Source: Bryopsis sp. KO-2023 (Eukaryota > Chlorophyta > Ulvophyceae > Bryopsidales > Bryopsidaceae). Taken from it: a stretch of DNA of 64,000 bases. A model generated the notes under the pieces. It was not told the origin of the DNA and searched no databases. It worked only from the letters and a program-made list of their open reading frames with translations. Position 1 is the stretch's first letter; the number at the start of each line of letters is the position of its first letter. The DNA lies in assembly GCA_030272585.1 (NCBI GenBank), contig BSYQ01000001.1, positions 3,286,001 through 3,350,000 on the forward strand. Reading direction: 5' to 3'. Positions 1-10,300 of the stretch are shown one piece after another. A program made the position numbers and the translations under genes.

Positions 1-1006
1 ACCTGTGTCCTCCTGCAGTGTCATCAGAACTCACACTGCCTCGTTCCGCTCTTCTTTGTTTGCGTTGTTCTTCGGCTTGGTGTAAGTCCCGCAACACTTT
101 TAGGCTCTGGCTTACCAAGCCTGAGAGTGTGTCTAGCTGGCCTTGGTGGTCGACTTGCTCGCACCGAGACTCATCAGTAGTCCGAGCTAGGTTATCCAGC
201 GTTGTCTGCTGTAGGCGCATACCTTCAGCAACTTTTGTCAGAGAGGCTTGCAGAGACAGAATTTGTTTCTCCCTGAGCGCATTGGTCTGATCAACAGCTT
301 CAGCTTGGGTACGGGCTGATTCCTGCAGTCGATCGAGTCGCTCTTGCAGAATAGCCTCGTTGTCGAATTTACCCAACAGATTCCTGTCGATCCGCTCTGT
401 GGACCTTATATTCTGTTCCAGCAATTTGTGCTGGTGGTCTAACAATTTCTGTTGTCTTTCTATAGACTCAGTATTTTGTTTGACCAGCTTCTGGGCCTCC
501 TTCCTGACATAGAGCACGAACTGCTCATATTCCTCTTTCAGGTCGCCTTTTAAGGTCGACTCTGCACGCTGAACCTGCTCGTGAACTTGTCCTTCCAGGT
601 TTTGTGCGACCTCTTGCACATTCGAGGAGACAGCGGCATACACATGCTCAGCTGTGTCCCTAAGTTGTCCCTCGTCCACACCATGAACGTGCACCTCCTG
701 CTGGTGGACGTTTATGTGCTGATGTTCATGGTGAAGGATGTTGGTGACCTCTATTGTCGGGACGTCCTCCATATCCTCATCATACTCCTCGTCCCCGGAC
801 TCTTCCGACTCTTGTTCCGAGTCTAAGTCTTCGTCCGGTTCCTCAACCTGGTCGGGTACATGTCTGTCCCACTGCAAATCATGTATTTGCTGCGCTGGTG
901 GGTGCACCACATCTGGATAAACCACGGGAATTAGTTGGTTATCCACCACCTCTTCCTCCTCAGGAGGTGGAATAGGTGGTAGCTGTGGCGGCGTCTGGCC
1001 GGACAT
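1..1006 (-). CDS. Element A: Gag N-terminal part (runs off the window)
   Basis: A minus-strand frame opens at an ATG at 1006 and stays open to base 2 (335 codons), continuing outside the window. The product starts MSGQTPPQLPP, is proline- and acid-rich over its first ~80 residues (runs of E/D), then has a His-rich stretch (HHEHQHINVHQQEVHVHG) and a long Gln/Glu/Lys-rich region that looks like a coiled coil. This order (acidic N-terminus, Q/N/H-rich linker, long coiled coil) matches the N-terminal half of the Gag of element B at 31214-33865, so I infer the Gag of a related Ty3/Gypsy element. The capsid and zinc-knuckle parts would lie outside the window. A primer-binding site and LTR-like sequence upstream (1737-1922) fit a 5' end at this position. 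The ~730-base leader is long. Confidence 0.7.
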   Translation of the reverse strand, partial: MSGQTPPQLPPIPPPEEEEVVDNQLIPVVYPDVVHPPAQQIHDLQWDRHVPDQVEEPDEDLDSEQESEESGDEEYDEDMEDVPTIEVTNILHHEHQHINVHQQEVHVHGVDEGQLRDTAEHVYAAVSSNVQEVAQNLEGQVHEQVQRAESTLKGDLKEEYEQFVLYVRKEAQKLVKQNTESIERQQKLLDHQHKLLEQNIRSTERIDRNLLGKFDNEAILQERLDRLQESARTQAEAVDQTNALREKQILSLQASLTKVAEGMRLQQTTLDNLARTTDESRCEQVDHQGQLDTLSGLVSQSLKVLRDLHQAEEQRKQRRAERGSVSSDDTAGGHR

Positions 1007-1736
1007 GTTTTTGTTTGAATTTCCTGGAATTTTGACGTAATAGGAGTGTGTCCGGAAAGTTTCCAAACTTTCTGGTGACTTGGATGCGAACTTGTTTCAG
1101 TTCTGGTTGCAATCCTAGTCGCTATCTTTTCTTGAACCTTACTAGGTCAGAAATAGATAGGAGTTTTACACTTGACAACGTCGGGTGTTACTTTCCCGTT
1201 CGCGTTCTGTCAGCCGACTAGGTTAGTACCTTGGCCGGTGATTCAGTCTACGACTAACTGTAGAACCAGTCGTGACTCAGGCGGTGCGGTAACCGAGTGC
1301 GCGCTGGAAAGAGTGACAATGAGTCACCTGCCAGAACGACTGTTTTTCGTGTTACTGGCAGAAGCGTCAGTCGACGGAAGTTGGTCGTTCCGGACGACGT
1401 TCTTTCCTACGCCGGTTCGCACTTTCAGTTGTTCGCCTGCGCGTTTCGGGTTTACGCCGATCGTTGCTCTCCTTGCACTGTTGTAGTGCTTTCGCCTTGT
1501 TTTCCTTTAGATCTACAGATCTGTAGGTTTCCAGAAATTCGTTCACTGGACTCCGATTCTTTTGCGACTTCGCCTGACGTTTTCGAACGACGACGCGAGC
1601 ACGTCGTTCGAAGGATAGCTCTCCTCGCGACCCCTGGAACACAGAGTTCCAGATCTGTGGGATTTAGTAATCCCTAAGGTCAGATCTTTGGGGGGGGTTC
1701 GCGAGTTCTCCTGTGGGGTGCGCCTGGCCTCGCCTT
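1007..1736 (-). other. Element A untranslated leader
   Basis: This stretch lies between the primer-binding site and the Gag start of element A. Short open frames occur in it on both strands, but none has protein-like composition or a homologue I recognise. I see no gene here; it is read as the 5' leader (packaging region) of element A. Confidence 0.45.
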
Positions 1737-1748
1737 GCTCCGAAACCA
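1737..1748 (-). promoter_or_regulatory. Element A primer-binding site
   Basis: On the minus strand this reads TGGTTTCGGAGC, starting two bases after an LTR-like end TTATCA. The same 12-mer follows the LTR of every other element in this window, so it is taken as the site where a tRNA 3' end (GCUCCGAAACCA) primes minus-strand DNA synthesis. Confidence 0.65.
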
Positions 1749-1750
1749 AA

Positions 1751-1784
1751 TGATAAGGGGGTCTAGGACCCCGAGACACAAGCA

Positions 1785-1819
<35 letters not shown>

Positions 1820-1922
1820 TCACTGGGAAGAGTAATTTTTACAGGAGGGCCCCCTGCCCTATAAACCCTGTCGTACATCCCATTGTACTACACAATGACC
1901 CAAAACCCGAGTTCTACTATCA
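1751..1922 (-). repeat. Element A 5' LTR (tentative limits)
   Basis: The minus-strand left limit is fixed by the primer-binding site: the LTR ends CTTATCA. The right limit is inferred from a minus-strand TGATAG at 1922 that gives short inverted ends (TGATA/TATCA). The stretch holds a TATA-like TTTATAGGG and a (CA)n(GA)n microsatellite near 1783-1820. An LTR of 172 bp is short. The matching 3' LTR is outside the window, so the right edge cannot be confirmed here. Confidence 0.4.
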
Positions 1923-2221
1923 AGTGCTTTAATTCGCGAGCCAAACGATGTGTTGGCCGCAGTCACCACCGCCCACAGCCATTGGTCCAGTTCTTGCGTC
2001 CAGGCTGAGTAACGCCGCTCCCCAGACGAAGGTCCAGGATGCTGTTCAACCCCTCCTATCTGAAGAAGAGTTAACAGCAACGCCCTCGAAACCCAACGCA
2101 AAAACTCGACAAGTGTTACCGGACGAGGAGCAAGGGACGCGCTCCATATTTTTCGCCGCTCCTTGCGACGTAACAGGGTCGACCTTTCGACCAAAACGTG
2201 TGGTGCAAAAGGACTTGTCAT
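1923..2221 (-). pseudogene. Element A2: 5' coding remnant with a 2A-like motif
   Basis: Downstream (minus strand) of a second primer-binding site, a frame opens at ATG 2221 (MTSPFAPHVL) and runs into the proposed LTR of element A, where its coding character ends. Residues encoded at about 2033-2077 read LLTLLQIGGVEQHPGP. This resembles the C-terminal 2A consensus D(V/I)ExNPG-P preceded by a Leu-rich stretch, as found near the N-termini of several retroelement proteins. The usual Asn is His here, so activity is uncertain. I read the locus as the start of a Gag or leader protein of an older element truncated by element A. I do not recognise the rest of the protein. Confidence 0.4.
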
Positions 2222-2271
2222 GGTAAGCCAGAGAAGTCCATATAGCACGAGTAAAAACCCCAGGGGGTTGC

Positions 2272-2283
2272 GCTCCGAAACCA
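2272..2283 (-). promoter_or_regulatory. Element A2 primer-binding site
   Basis: The minus strand reads TGGTTTCGGAGC directly after an LTR-like end CACAACA. It is identical to the sites of elements A, B, B', D and E. Confidence 0.6.
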
Positions 2284-2745
2284 TGTTGTGTAAAGTTTGA
2301 ACTGTACACGATAATAGAACAAGACGTTCGCAGACGAAGTTGCTCCGTAAACTCAAAACAAATAAGGCATCTCTTACAACAAGAACAGCCCCTATAAGTA
2401 TCGCCCCTTTCACTTTCCGACCACAAACGTTCAACACACCACAACCATAAGTTCCTCCCGTCATCACAACTCGGCCATTCAGCCGCAAACACCCACGCGT
2501 CTCATTTCGTCCCATTTCCCCTTCTCATCTAACTACCGACTCTATTTTTTTCACCACAGTTCCGAATACACCCACCCCGACTTCCTCAAAATCAATTTAC
2601 TACCCTGTCGGCTTTCTGCCTTCTGTCCAACCCCACAACACCGACCATTGCAGTCATACTTCGTATCCAGCCAATTTGACTGAGATGCAGTGCTGGTATG
2701 TGGGGTGTTCGACACTTGTCCAACCTTCTTCACATTTGGGTAACA
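2284..2745 (-). repeat. Element A2 LTR (tentative limits)
   Basis: The left edge abuts the primer-binding site (plus strand TGTTGTG). A plausible other end is GGTAACA at 2739-2745, giving TGTT/AACA inverted ends. The minus strand carries a TATA-like ACTTATAGGGG about half way. There is no second copy in the window to confirm the limits. Confidence 0.35.
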
Positions 2746-3038
2746 ACAAAATGTTCAAATGGCTTTAAATCGTCAAAGCACTAACAGGGACACCCCTTGT
2801 TAAGGGCTTGGCAGCATCGTTATTTGTGTGTAATTTCAGTGGTTCTGTAACAGATGTTACCCTGCAGGGTTTATTGAGTGGATTCGCAGGTGCAGGAGTA
2901 GTATGCAAGAATTTTGTCTCCTTTGGGGGGGTTGGTGAACGGGAGGTTGTCCGAGTATGAACTACAAACAAACAACAAAAAAAGATTGCAAACACACACA
3001 CAAGCCGCCCGAAGAACTACACAAGACGAATGGAGTGG
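2746..3038. other. No gene seen
   Basis: Short overlapping open frames only, with no protein-like composition. I see nothing I can name in this stretch. Confidence 0.5.
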
Positions 3039-3057
3039 CCAACGACGCCGTCGTTGG
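3039..3057. repeat. Perfect short palindrome
   Basis: CCAACGACG and CGTCGTTGG flank a single C, a 9-bp perfect stem. The arm sequence is related to the repeat unit at 5745-6060. Confidence 0.8.
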
Positions 3058-3135
3058 AACTCTCCAAGGATCGGTCTTGTCAAATCGTCGGCGATAACTG
3101 CTCGGCGTGTGCGCTGTCTCACATGCCGAGCACAA

Positions 3136-3223
3136 TAGCGTCGGTGGAGCGTCGTTGTGTTTATCATCACACACACTGCGCAGTTTGTGTGACGAAAAAC
3201 ACAACGACGCTCCGCCGACGCTA
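3136..3223. repeat. 88-bp imperfect palindrome
   Basis: The arms TAGCGTCGGTGGAGCGTCG and the matching CGACGCTCCGCCGACGCTA face each other around a perfect centre ACTGCGCAGT (3175-3184). The inner arms (TTGTGTTT... / ...AAACACAA) pair with a few mismatches. This is a cruciform-forming inverted repeat, perhaps a very short MITE-like element; I found no target duplication. Confidence 0.75.
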
Positions 3224-3832
3224 CTAACAATCGCCTCCAGCAATTGCAATTGCAGATTCCAGTGGAACATTTTCACTCTTCAACGTCAATGGCAAAGCAC
3301 GCTGCACCTCCCTAGAGAGATCTGTGATCCAACGTGCGACTTTTTTGTTGGGAGAGGAGGAACAGGGAGACGAGATGAAAGGTTTTGACGTCAACGTCGA
3401 CGTTGTTTGCACCTCTTTCAATAACGAAAGCTTTTCATTTGCGGCGAGGATATCCCCGCTATTTACTTCGAGTGAACTGTCTGCCTCTCATCTAGGACCA
3501 GTGGATTCGACAGTGCACTCTGTTCCTCTTGTGCTCTTGCGCTGTTTCGCTGTTTCGCTGTTTCAAAGTTGGTTTTCACATTTCCAGGACGGAAAGAAAA
3601 AGGACACAGCTTCCGAAGTCAGGAGAGCTCGCAACGTGCTGCAAGAAGCATGACATATTTGAGGAAGCCGTCAGCAGACTCGGAGCAGACTCGGATCCAG
3701 GAACACGAATGCCCAAGTGGCTATGGAGACATCAAGACCAAAACAGGTATACCTAAAAAAATAAAAAAACCGAGCCAATACGTAGTGGCTCAGTTTTTTT
3801 TTTTTATTGTTTGTGTAGCTTTTTCCTTATAG

Positions 3833-4362
3833 ATGCCCTCTTTTCAACTTTTATGCAAGAAGTATGGTGCTCATCTCTCAAGAGATTCTTCACGCTCATA
3901 CCGATTTTTTGCAAACGAACAAATTGAAAAGATCTATGGCCAGCTGGAGGATGCTGTGGAGGGCAATTTCGAATTCGAAAGCGGGGGCAAAGATTTTGTG
4001 GGGGGAGTGTCTGTGGAGCAGATTCAGGTGAAAAAAAGTTTAATAGAATCTGCCATTTTCTTATTTTTTGGTGGGAAAAGTGTAGTGTTCACAAAATTCA
4101 CACTGGCTTCTTCACCGATACGAGCCATTCGCTTTTTCGAGACATTTCAATCTGCATTACATGCATTTTCTTATTCATGGATTTTTTTTTTGTCTTGAAT
4201 TGCACCTTTTTTTTCATACTACAGAGACTCCCAATGATCGCTCACTGCGATGGTGTCCTGTGTGAGTTCAGATGCATCATATGTTTGAGTGATGTGAAAA
4301 AGAGTGAGGTGCTCAGGGAATTCCCAACCTGCGGAGATACATTTTCACTTGAGCTGTGTTGA
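3833..4362 (+). pseudogene. Degraded RING-H2 finger gene (two exons visible)
   Basis: Exon 3833-4027 follows an acceptor (ccttatag) and ends at CAG|gtgaaa. The next exon starts at 4225 after catactacag, and the frame joins in phase 0 (...VEQIQ|RLPMIAHC...). The second exon encodes CIICLSDVKKSEVLREFP followed by TCGDTF, a RING pattern (C-x2-C ... C-G-H-x-F-H), except that the first zinc-binding His is Asp (GAT, 4336-4338). An extra T in the run at 4341-4348 shifts the frame, so the expected His-x2-Cys is lost and a TGA follows at 4360-4362. In the shifted frame a Cys-Val-Asp-Ser stretch still follows, as in RING proteins. A further donor-like exon end may precede 3747 (AAACAG|gtatac). I read this as a decayed ubiquitin-ligase-type gene. 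Confidence 0.6.
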
Positions 4363-5615
4363 TTCTTGTCCACAGAGAAGGTGAGCTCAGAGAAGCTCAT
4401 TTTAATGGCTCCTGGCGAGTTATTATGGCAAACTGTAGATAGGAAAACAAAATTTTGGCACAAAGCAGCTGTGGAAAATAAGATCTTAGTGTCTTAGGTT
4501 GGTTTCCTGGAACTGGACCCATTCCTAATCAATCCATGCTTTCGCAGCTCGCCAGTTTGATATTCAGTTGCTACTCAGAAACTTTTGCAGTGGAATGCTA
4601 TCTGGAAATCTCAGGTGAAGTGACAAGGCTTGAATCCCTCGGCCGCTGGCTCCAGCGAAAGAGGTGGAAAAAGCGCTTGCAGGCTTCCTTCACTGGTTTT
4701 CCAACAAGTCGGGATGAGCCGACGAGGAACAAATCAAAGAAGGGAACAAAAAAATAGCATCTGGGTTCAACCAGGAGGCTGTGCATTTGTGAAGGCTTGG
4801 GCCAATCAAATGCACTCCGAAGACACAAGGATTTGAAAAAAAGAAACCTCGAAGAATGAGAGGGAAATTGCTGGGACGGATGGAAAGGGATGTGTGGTCT
4901 GGCAGGAAATGAACAAGGTGATGTGGGAGTGCCGATTCCAAGAGGTCAGTCATTTCGTAACGAAAAAGGCTAAATTCTGATGGGGAATTCTTTCTTCCCC
5001 ACAGTGTGAAATTTTCTGCAACTCAAAACTCTTGCCAGTTCTTTTTTCATATCAAATTGTCATCTCTTTTTTCTTTCGGGTTCTTGGGAAAATAAGTAAA
5101 TTTCTATCGAGCCCTTTCGTCGAGAAAAATCCCATTGATACGAAAATTACCAGCTGAGGACTTGATCTTGGTTTTCCAAATTTTATATTCTCATTCGCGG
5201 AAAATTTTTGCATCAGCCCCAGTGCTTGAAATAGATTTGCAATGCATTATAATTTTCGGATCAAAGCATAATTTTCGGATCAAAGCATACCTACGACAGC
5301 GCTGAGGAACTGAAGCACTGCTGGACCATCATTTTTTACACTGGAGGAATTTAATCCTCCATCACATTGTTGTTTCACAGGCCGTGATGCTGCTTGGGAT
5401 GGTGGGTTTGGACAATTGTGATGTGAATTGTGATGATTGGGAAGCGGATGACACCGATAATGCGTCCGTCGACTAGGAAATGATCCAGCAATAGTTCAAT
5501 GTTGATGAAGACAATGACAATGAGGATGAAGGTCTGCACTCCGCTTTGCCTGGATCATTTGGGGCTGCCCATCAACCAAAAGAAAACTGCAAAAAGAAAG
5601 CTGAAAACTATTTCC
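4363..5615. other. No clear gene; possible decayed exons
   Basis: Splice-like sites occur (for example ttcgcag at about 4541-4547 followed by an open stretch ending CTCAG|gtgaag), which may be remnants of the RING pseudogene's later exons, but no reading frame is convincing. A 19-bp direct duplication (ATAATTTTCGGATCAAAGC) lies at 5249-5286. Confidence 0.4.
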
Positions 5616-5674
5616 AGGGCTGCTGGTCGCCAGTGGCGACTCGCCACAGCCTGGTTCGAGTCCAGGCAGCCCTG
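5616..5674 (+). other. tRNA-like fold: acceptor and T arms without an anticodon arm
   Basis: AGGGCTG (5616-5622) pairs over 7 bp with CAGCCCT (5667-5673). Directly inside it lies a perfect T arm: CCTGG (5650-5654), loop TTCGAGT (5655-5661), CCAGG (5662-5666). GGTTCGAGTCC is a full polymerase-III B box. The 27 bases between the acceptor and T arm fold into a short hairpin (GTCGCC/GGCGAC) and are too short for normal D and anticodon arms. It is either the tRNA-derived head of a SINE-like repeat or a truncated tRNA gene; a normal tRNA is excluded by length (59 bases). Confidence 0.6.
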
Positions 5675-5744
5675 ACAAAAAGGAAATCAATCAATTCAAT
5701 TATATTGCATCCATCACCCCCAATCAATCAATCATCAAACACAC

Positions 5745-6060
5745 CGTCGGCGCCACCAACGACGAAACGTCGGTGTGCGACGACGAAACGTCGACGCCAT
5801 CAACGACGAAACGTCGGTGTGCAACGACGAAACGTCGGCGCCATCAACGACGAAACGTCGGCGTGCAACGACGAAACGTCGGTGCCATCAACGACGAATC
5901 GACGGTGTCACCAACGACGAACCGTCGGCATCACCAACGACGAACCATCGGTGTGTACCGACGAATCGACGGCACACACCGACGGTTCGTCGTTGGTGCG
6001 CCGACGCTCGATACGACGATATCGACCGTCGTTGAGGCGTCATCGACGGCGTCGTTGTCC
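5745..6060. repeat. Tandem repeat of GACGAAACGTCGGTG units with an inverted end
   Basis: About ten copies of ACGACGAA(A/T/C)CGTCGG follow each other with spacing alternating between 21 and 23 bases, so the higher-order unit is about 44 bp. At the right end the unit turns round (CACACCGACGGTTCGTCG, near 5973), making an inverted repeat with its left neighbour. All three forward frames are open through it because the unit lacks stops, so the Arg/Thr/Asn-rich frames here are not taken as genes. No identical spacer structure of a CRISPR array is present. Confidence 0.8.
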
Positions 6061-7339
6061 ACCCCGTTTGTCTTGTGTAAATCCCCCAGATCCCCGGCAC
6101 TACAACACCACATGGCTCTGATGATTCTGCTGAGCCTTTAAATTCGATACGCAGGACGAAAATTCGTGGAAAAGAGAGTAGAAGGTCATTTGGCCCACAT
6201 TCCCTGGCGCTGATCGTGGGGTGCCTTGCTTCGTTCTATGTCACGGTCATAATATTGTCTGTCGTTTCATATCAGCGTAAATTTGCCCTTCGCAATTTGC
6301 AGCTCCTGTTTTTCCTGTCAAGCGTTGAGCCGGGGTGGCGCAATCTCAACGAAGAGCCGCAAGGAGCGCTCCTTCTTGTTCGCGAGAAGCCGCAGACGGT
6401 GGTTTGGAGCGTTACAGTCTGATCTCATCAAGGTTGTGTCACATCTGTCATGATGTGAATTCGGGAATTCGTGAGAGGGTTGGCGAGGGTGAACGAACCA
6501 GACTTCGTTTGAAATTGAACGCAGACTATTCGATTCCCTGTGGAAGGGTGAATTAGACCCGCCACAGGAAACACATCGTTGATGTGCCGGAAGTACGAAC
6601 CGGTAAGAGAAAGCCCCACCCAGGTCGAAGGGATTTCCTGAGGGTTGCAAGTCGGGGTTTTGGCTCAATTTTCTTCTGCAGTTTGATTGGGGTGCGAGGG
6701 TCCAATCTGCGACCACGCCTTTTCGTTAGTTTGCGGGTTGTACCGTCTCTTATGCGTTAGTCAGCCCCATTGGAAGTGTATAGCCGTATATCCCCTCTCG
6801 TTTCGGCTCGTCCCTCCTGCACGAAGGGAGGGGCTTCTCTTTCGTGTTTCGTGCGGCGTGGAGCGTTGGGCCACTCTTCTTTTGACAACCTGCTCGTGTT
6901 TCACAGTTGCTGCGACTAGATTCACCTTTATGCCCCTTCGTTCGGTAAGGGTGGGAAAAACAAACCCTCTAGAACCCAAACAGGATAACGGCAACGCAGG
7001 GGCAAGCTCACTCGCGTCGGCAGTCGCTCGCGATATGATCGGATCGAGATTCTGCCTGGGGCAGAATCGCCCCCCACCCCCCACCCCCCGATCGTGGGCG
7101 GCTTGTTGGAAGATTTCGCTTGCAGTTCACAAACAGTCATTCCCTCTCTCGAATTCACCAGCGTGACTCCCGAACGATCAATTCTGCAGCATTTTTTTAT
7201 TCCCTCTCATTCCCACCTGTGATTGTGCAGAGACTCTCCTCCGCATTCCCCAAACTGCTGCCGCCTCTGGGCCCTGATCGCTGTTCGAGGAAGAGTTTGG
7301 TAAAGAGAGAGCCGACCATCGAAAGCTGCACATGAATTG
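6061..7339. other. Upstream region of the six-exon gene
   Basis: Open frames on both strands overlap and lack protein character. A good splice acceptor (tgattgtgcag) ends at 7230, which suggests a 5' untranslated exon beginning there and running into the coding start at 7340. Promoter elements could not be assigned. Confidence 0.35.
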
Positions 7340-10300
7340 ATGGAGGCTCGTTGTCTGCAACAGCCAAGCACTTCATCCATCCCTGCCATGGCTGTTGGGG
7401 AAGATGATGCCTGCTGTTCCAGCGACATGCGATCGAGGCTGTGCTCCACCCACCCCAGGAGATCTGGGGAATCCACGGGCAAAAGCAGCCCAGCAGTTCT
7501 CGGAGCGCACCACATCTATTTCGGATCAAATTCGGATGTCTCTGCAGAGGAGCACAGGGTTTCGCTGTCGATGTCGACTGGGCTCAAGTTGGGTCGATTC
7601 GACAGGGTGTATCTCGACACGTGTGATATTCCTGGAATGGAATCCTCCAGAATCAACAACTCCACGGATAGCCCGGCTTCCTCCTCGACAGCACTGGCTC
7701 CAGTGGTGCCTGATTGGCGGCTGCATCGGCGGCTGGATGTTCACAGCAACGACCAGCCAGGGTTGAAAAGCGGGGAAGGTTCACACCCTCTCAACAACTA
7801 CGATGACAGCGATGCGGTGCTGGAGAACGGTAGAGATACTGGCAGCAATTTGGGTCGATGGGACCTCAGTCGTTGGGACGAAAACGATTCGAGGCATGAC
7901 AAGAAAACTTTGAAATTCAAGGATCCCATGGTTCAGGGTAGCAAGCGCATTGGCATCGTGTTCACAGACACTGACGGGGGTGGCGAGGGTAGGACCGGGG
8001 AGAAGATAGCCGGGGGTAGGGTTTATGAGGAATTGCAGCATGCGAAAGTCACTCTCGTGGAAACCCTGGAGGCTGTGATTGCTTTGCTTAGCATGGATGT
8101 GGACGAAAATTGCGAGTGTTCGACGGCTCCTTCGAGGGGGGTGCAGCCGGCGCTGGCATCCGATACATCCAGCCCTGAGATTGGGTACACTTCAACAATA
8201 TCTTCACCGCATTCAGAGGAACACATGGCCGTCCGATTGGAGGGCACATTTCGACAATCACAATCACCTGAATGGGAGTTTCCAATACCTTGCGAAATGC
8301 GAAGTACTTACAATGAACCTGCGATCTGCCCCATGGAAATAACAGAAGAGAGCCGACCGAGTGACAAATCTCCAATTCCGCAATCCGGTCGGTATCGTGC
8401 GTTCGTTTCTTAAAATATGTTTGTTATCGTGCAAGTAAATATTCATTCTGAAACCCCTTTGCTTTTTTGATGGGCTAATGTTTTTCTTTTTTTGAGCCGA
8501 TGAGTGAGTGAACGCTCGATTGAGGAAAAAAAAGTTGAGAAAAATGAAAACAATTCGTTTTGTGATTGGTGAATGAAATTCTGGAAAGAGTAAAATGAAG
8601 GCATTTTTTGGGCATTATCGACAATGTTAATATCTATGTATACCTTATGTTTGATTGACACAGATCAAGATTCTTTGAGACCGTTGGGTAGAGCTGCGGA
8701 AGCCAGACAGAGAAGGTCACGAGAAAACAATAGTCATTCACGAGTCACGAGCTCTCACTTCCACCGAGGGAAGTCAAGTCAGAAATCTTTAGCTAGAGAA
8801 CCCAGCTCTGCATCCGTATCTGATTGGGATGTTCGTGAAGCCGAAATTGAAGTAAGGAGAATACACCCACAAGACAAGGGTTCAATTTTGACTGGTTCCA
8901 AATGATTTTCTCCAAAGAAAATTGTGCTGAAACTATGAAGTTGATCAGGGGAGGTGTATTTTTGAATTTTTTTTGCTTAACAAAGGGTATGGTGCAATGA
9001 ATGCATATCTTGGGAGTATTCGATCGGCTGGTTTTGCTTTGCAGGTTAAACAGCCTCAGACATTCTCCGAATCCGATGAAGCATTCGAAGAGTTTGTTCG
9101 AAATCAAGAGAGGCAGTTTCCACCTCCATCTCCTCCCGAGATTTGGGATCCTTTGCAAGCTCCTGCCTCGTGGAGGCAATACAATCAAAGCAACGCCCCG
9201 CGTCAGTGGACGGCTCCAGTCTTGCTGGAAGACGACTCTTATTCGGGCGACTTTCCTGCGACTCACGAAATGGGAGTGCAAGTATGTGGTCGAAGTTGGG
9301 TTTTTTTGTGTGTGTGTGTCTGCCCACCTGAAATTTGTTTTTGGGAGTGGGGCCGCTTCACCATGGATCGTTTTCCCTTTATTTATTGATTAGATATTTA
9401 TTAATATGTAGAGAAATTTCTAGGATGTTTTTTAAGTTTTTAATTTCACTTCATTTATTTAGTATTTTTAGGAATTTTTGATGTATGATTTTTATTTTCC
9501 TGGAATACGAAGGTGAATTCTATTGAGCTTGAATCGGCCCCCAAGAAGCCTTTTCTGGGAAGACTGTTGCGAACTTCCTCCGAGCTTGGGGAGAGATGGC
9601 GGGCTGTTGTAAAGAGTAGGGGAATGAAATCATGGATATGGAAAAAGAAAACAAATGGTCCAGGTGCACCCGCTCCTGTTTCAACGCTGAGAGACAGGTC
9701 GCGCGATAATTATTCTCGCTCCTCAGAAGAGAACTCACCTGCACAAAGGTAAAAAAAAAAGAAAGGAAAAGAAAAAGAAGAAGAATGTGTGTGAGAGAGA
9801 GAGAAAAAAAAAAGAAGGAAAAAAAAGAAAAAGATGTAATAATTTGTCGGGTTTATTTAGACATCCAGATAAAAAGAAGGAAAAAAAAAGGGAAAGAAAA
9901 TTATGTTTCTATTGTTTTTTATAGCGGATATTGAACAAGCGGCACTCTGCAGAGAAGCACCAACACGTGCGGTTCGCAATGTGCAGAATAAGATTTAAAA
10001 AAACCCGAAAAACAAGAAATGGGTGAATTTTTAAAACAAGAATGGAATTTTTAGTCGGTAGGGAACCCCTGCTCTTTCTCCAGGGCACTGTGGAACAGAA
10101 TTTGAGTTGAGAATGTTCGTGGGATTTGGAGGTAGAATGAAAAAGTCGAGGTTCCGTTTTTTTCTTTTTTGAAAAATTTGAATATAGAGAGTAGGGGCAC
10201 TAATAATGGGAGGAAGCGAGCCAAACTTAAATGCGGTCGCAAGCTTGTTTTTGATAATTTTTTGTTTTGTTTTGGAAAGGGAGGGTGATTGGAGCAGTTG

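Noticed and set aside
1859..2515. A 218-aa minus-strand frame across the A2 LTR and coding remnant
   Set aside because: Its first half lies within the proposed LTR, upstream of the primer-binding site, and its end lies in the LTR of A. Only the part from the ATG at 2221 to about 1923 is kept.
5616..5674. A functional nuclear tRNA gene
   Set aside because: At 59 bases there is no room for D and anticodon arms; only the acceptor and T arms fit.
5745..6060. Possible CRISPR array or coding repeat region
   Set aside because: Repeats are imperfect, the intervals are only a few bases with no unique spacers, and the genome is eukaryotic. Open frames in all three phases follow from the repeat lacking stop codons.
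9755..9905. Possible regulatory purine tract
   Set aside because: GAAA-rich low-complexity DNA of this kind occurs in most introns and spacers of the left half of the window, so nothing marks it as special.
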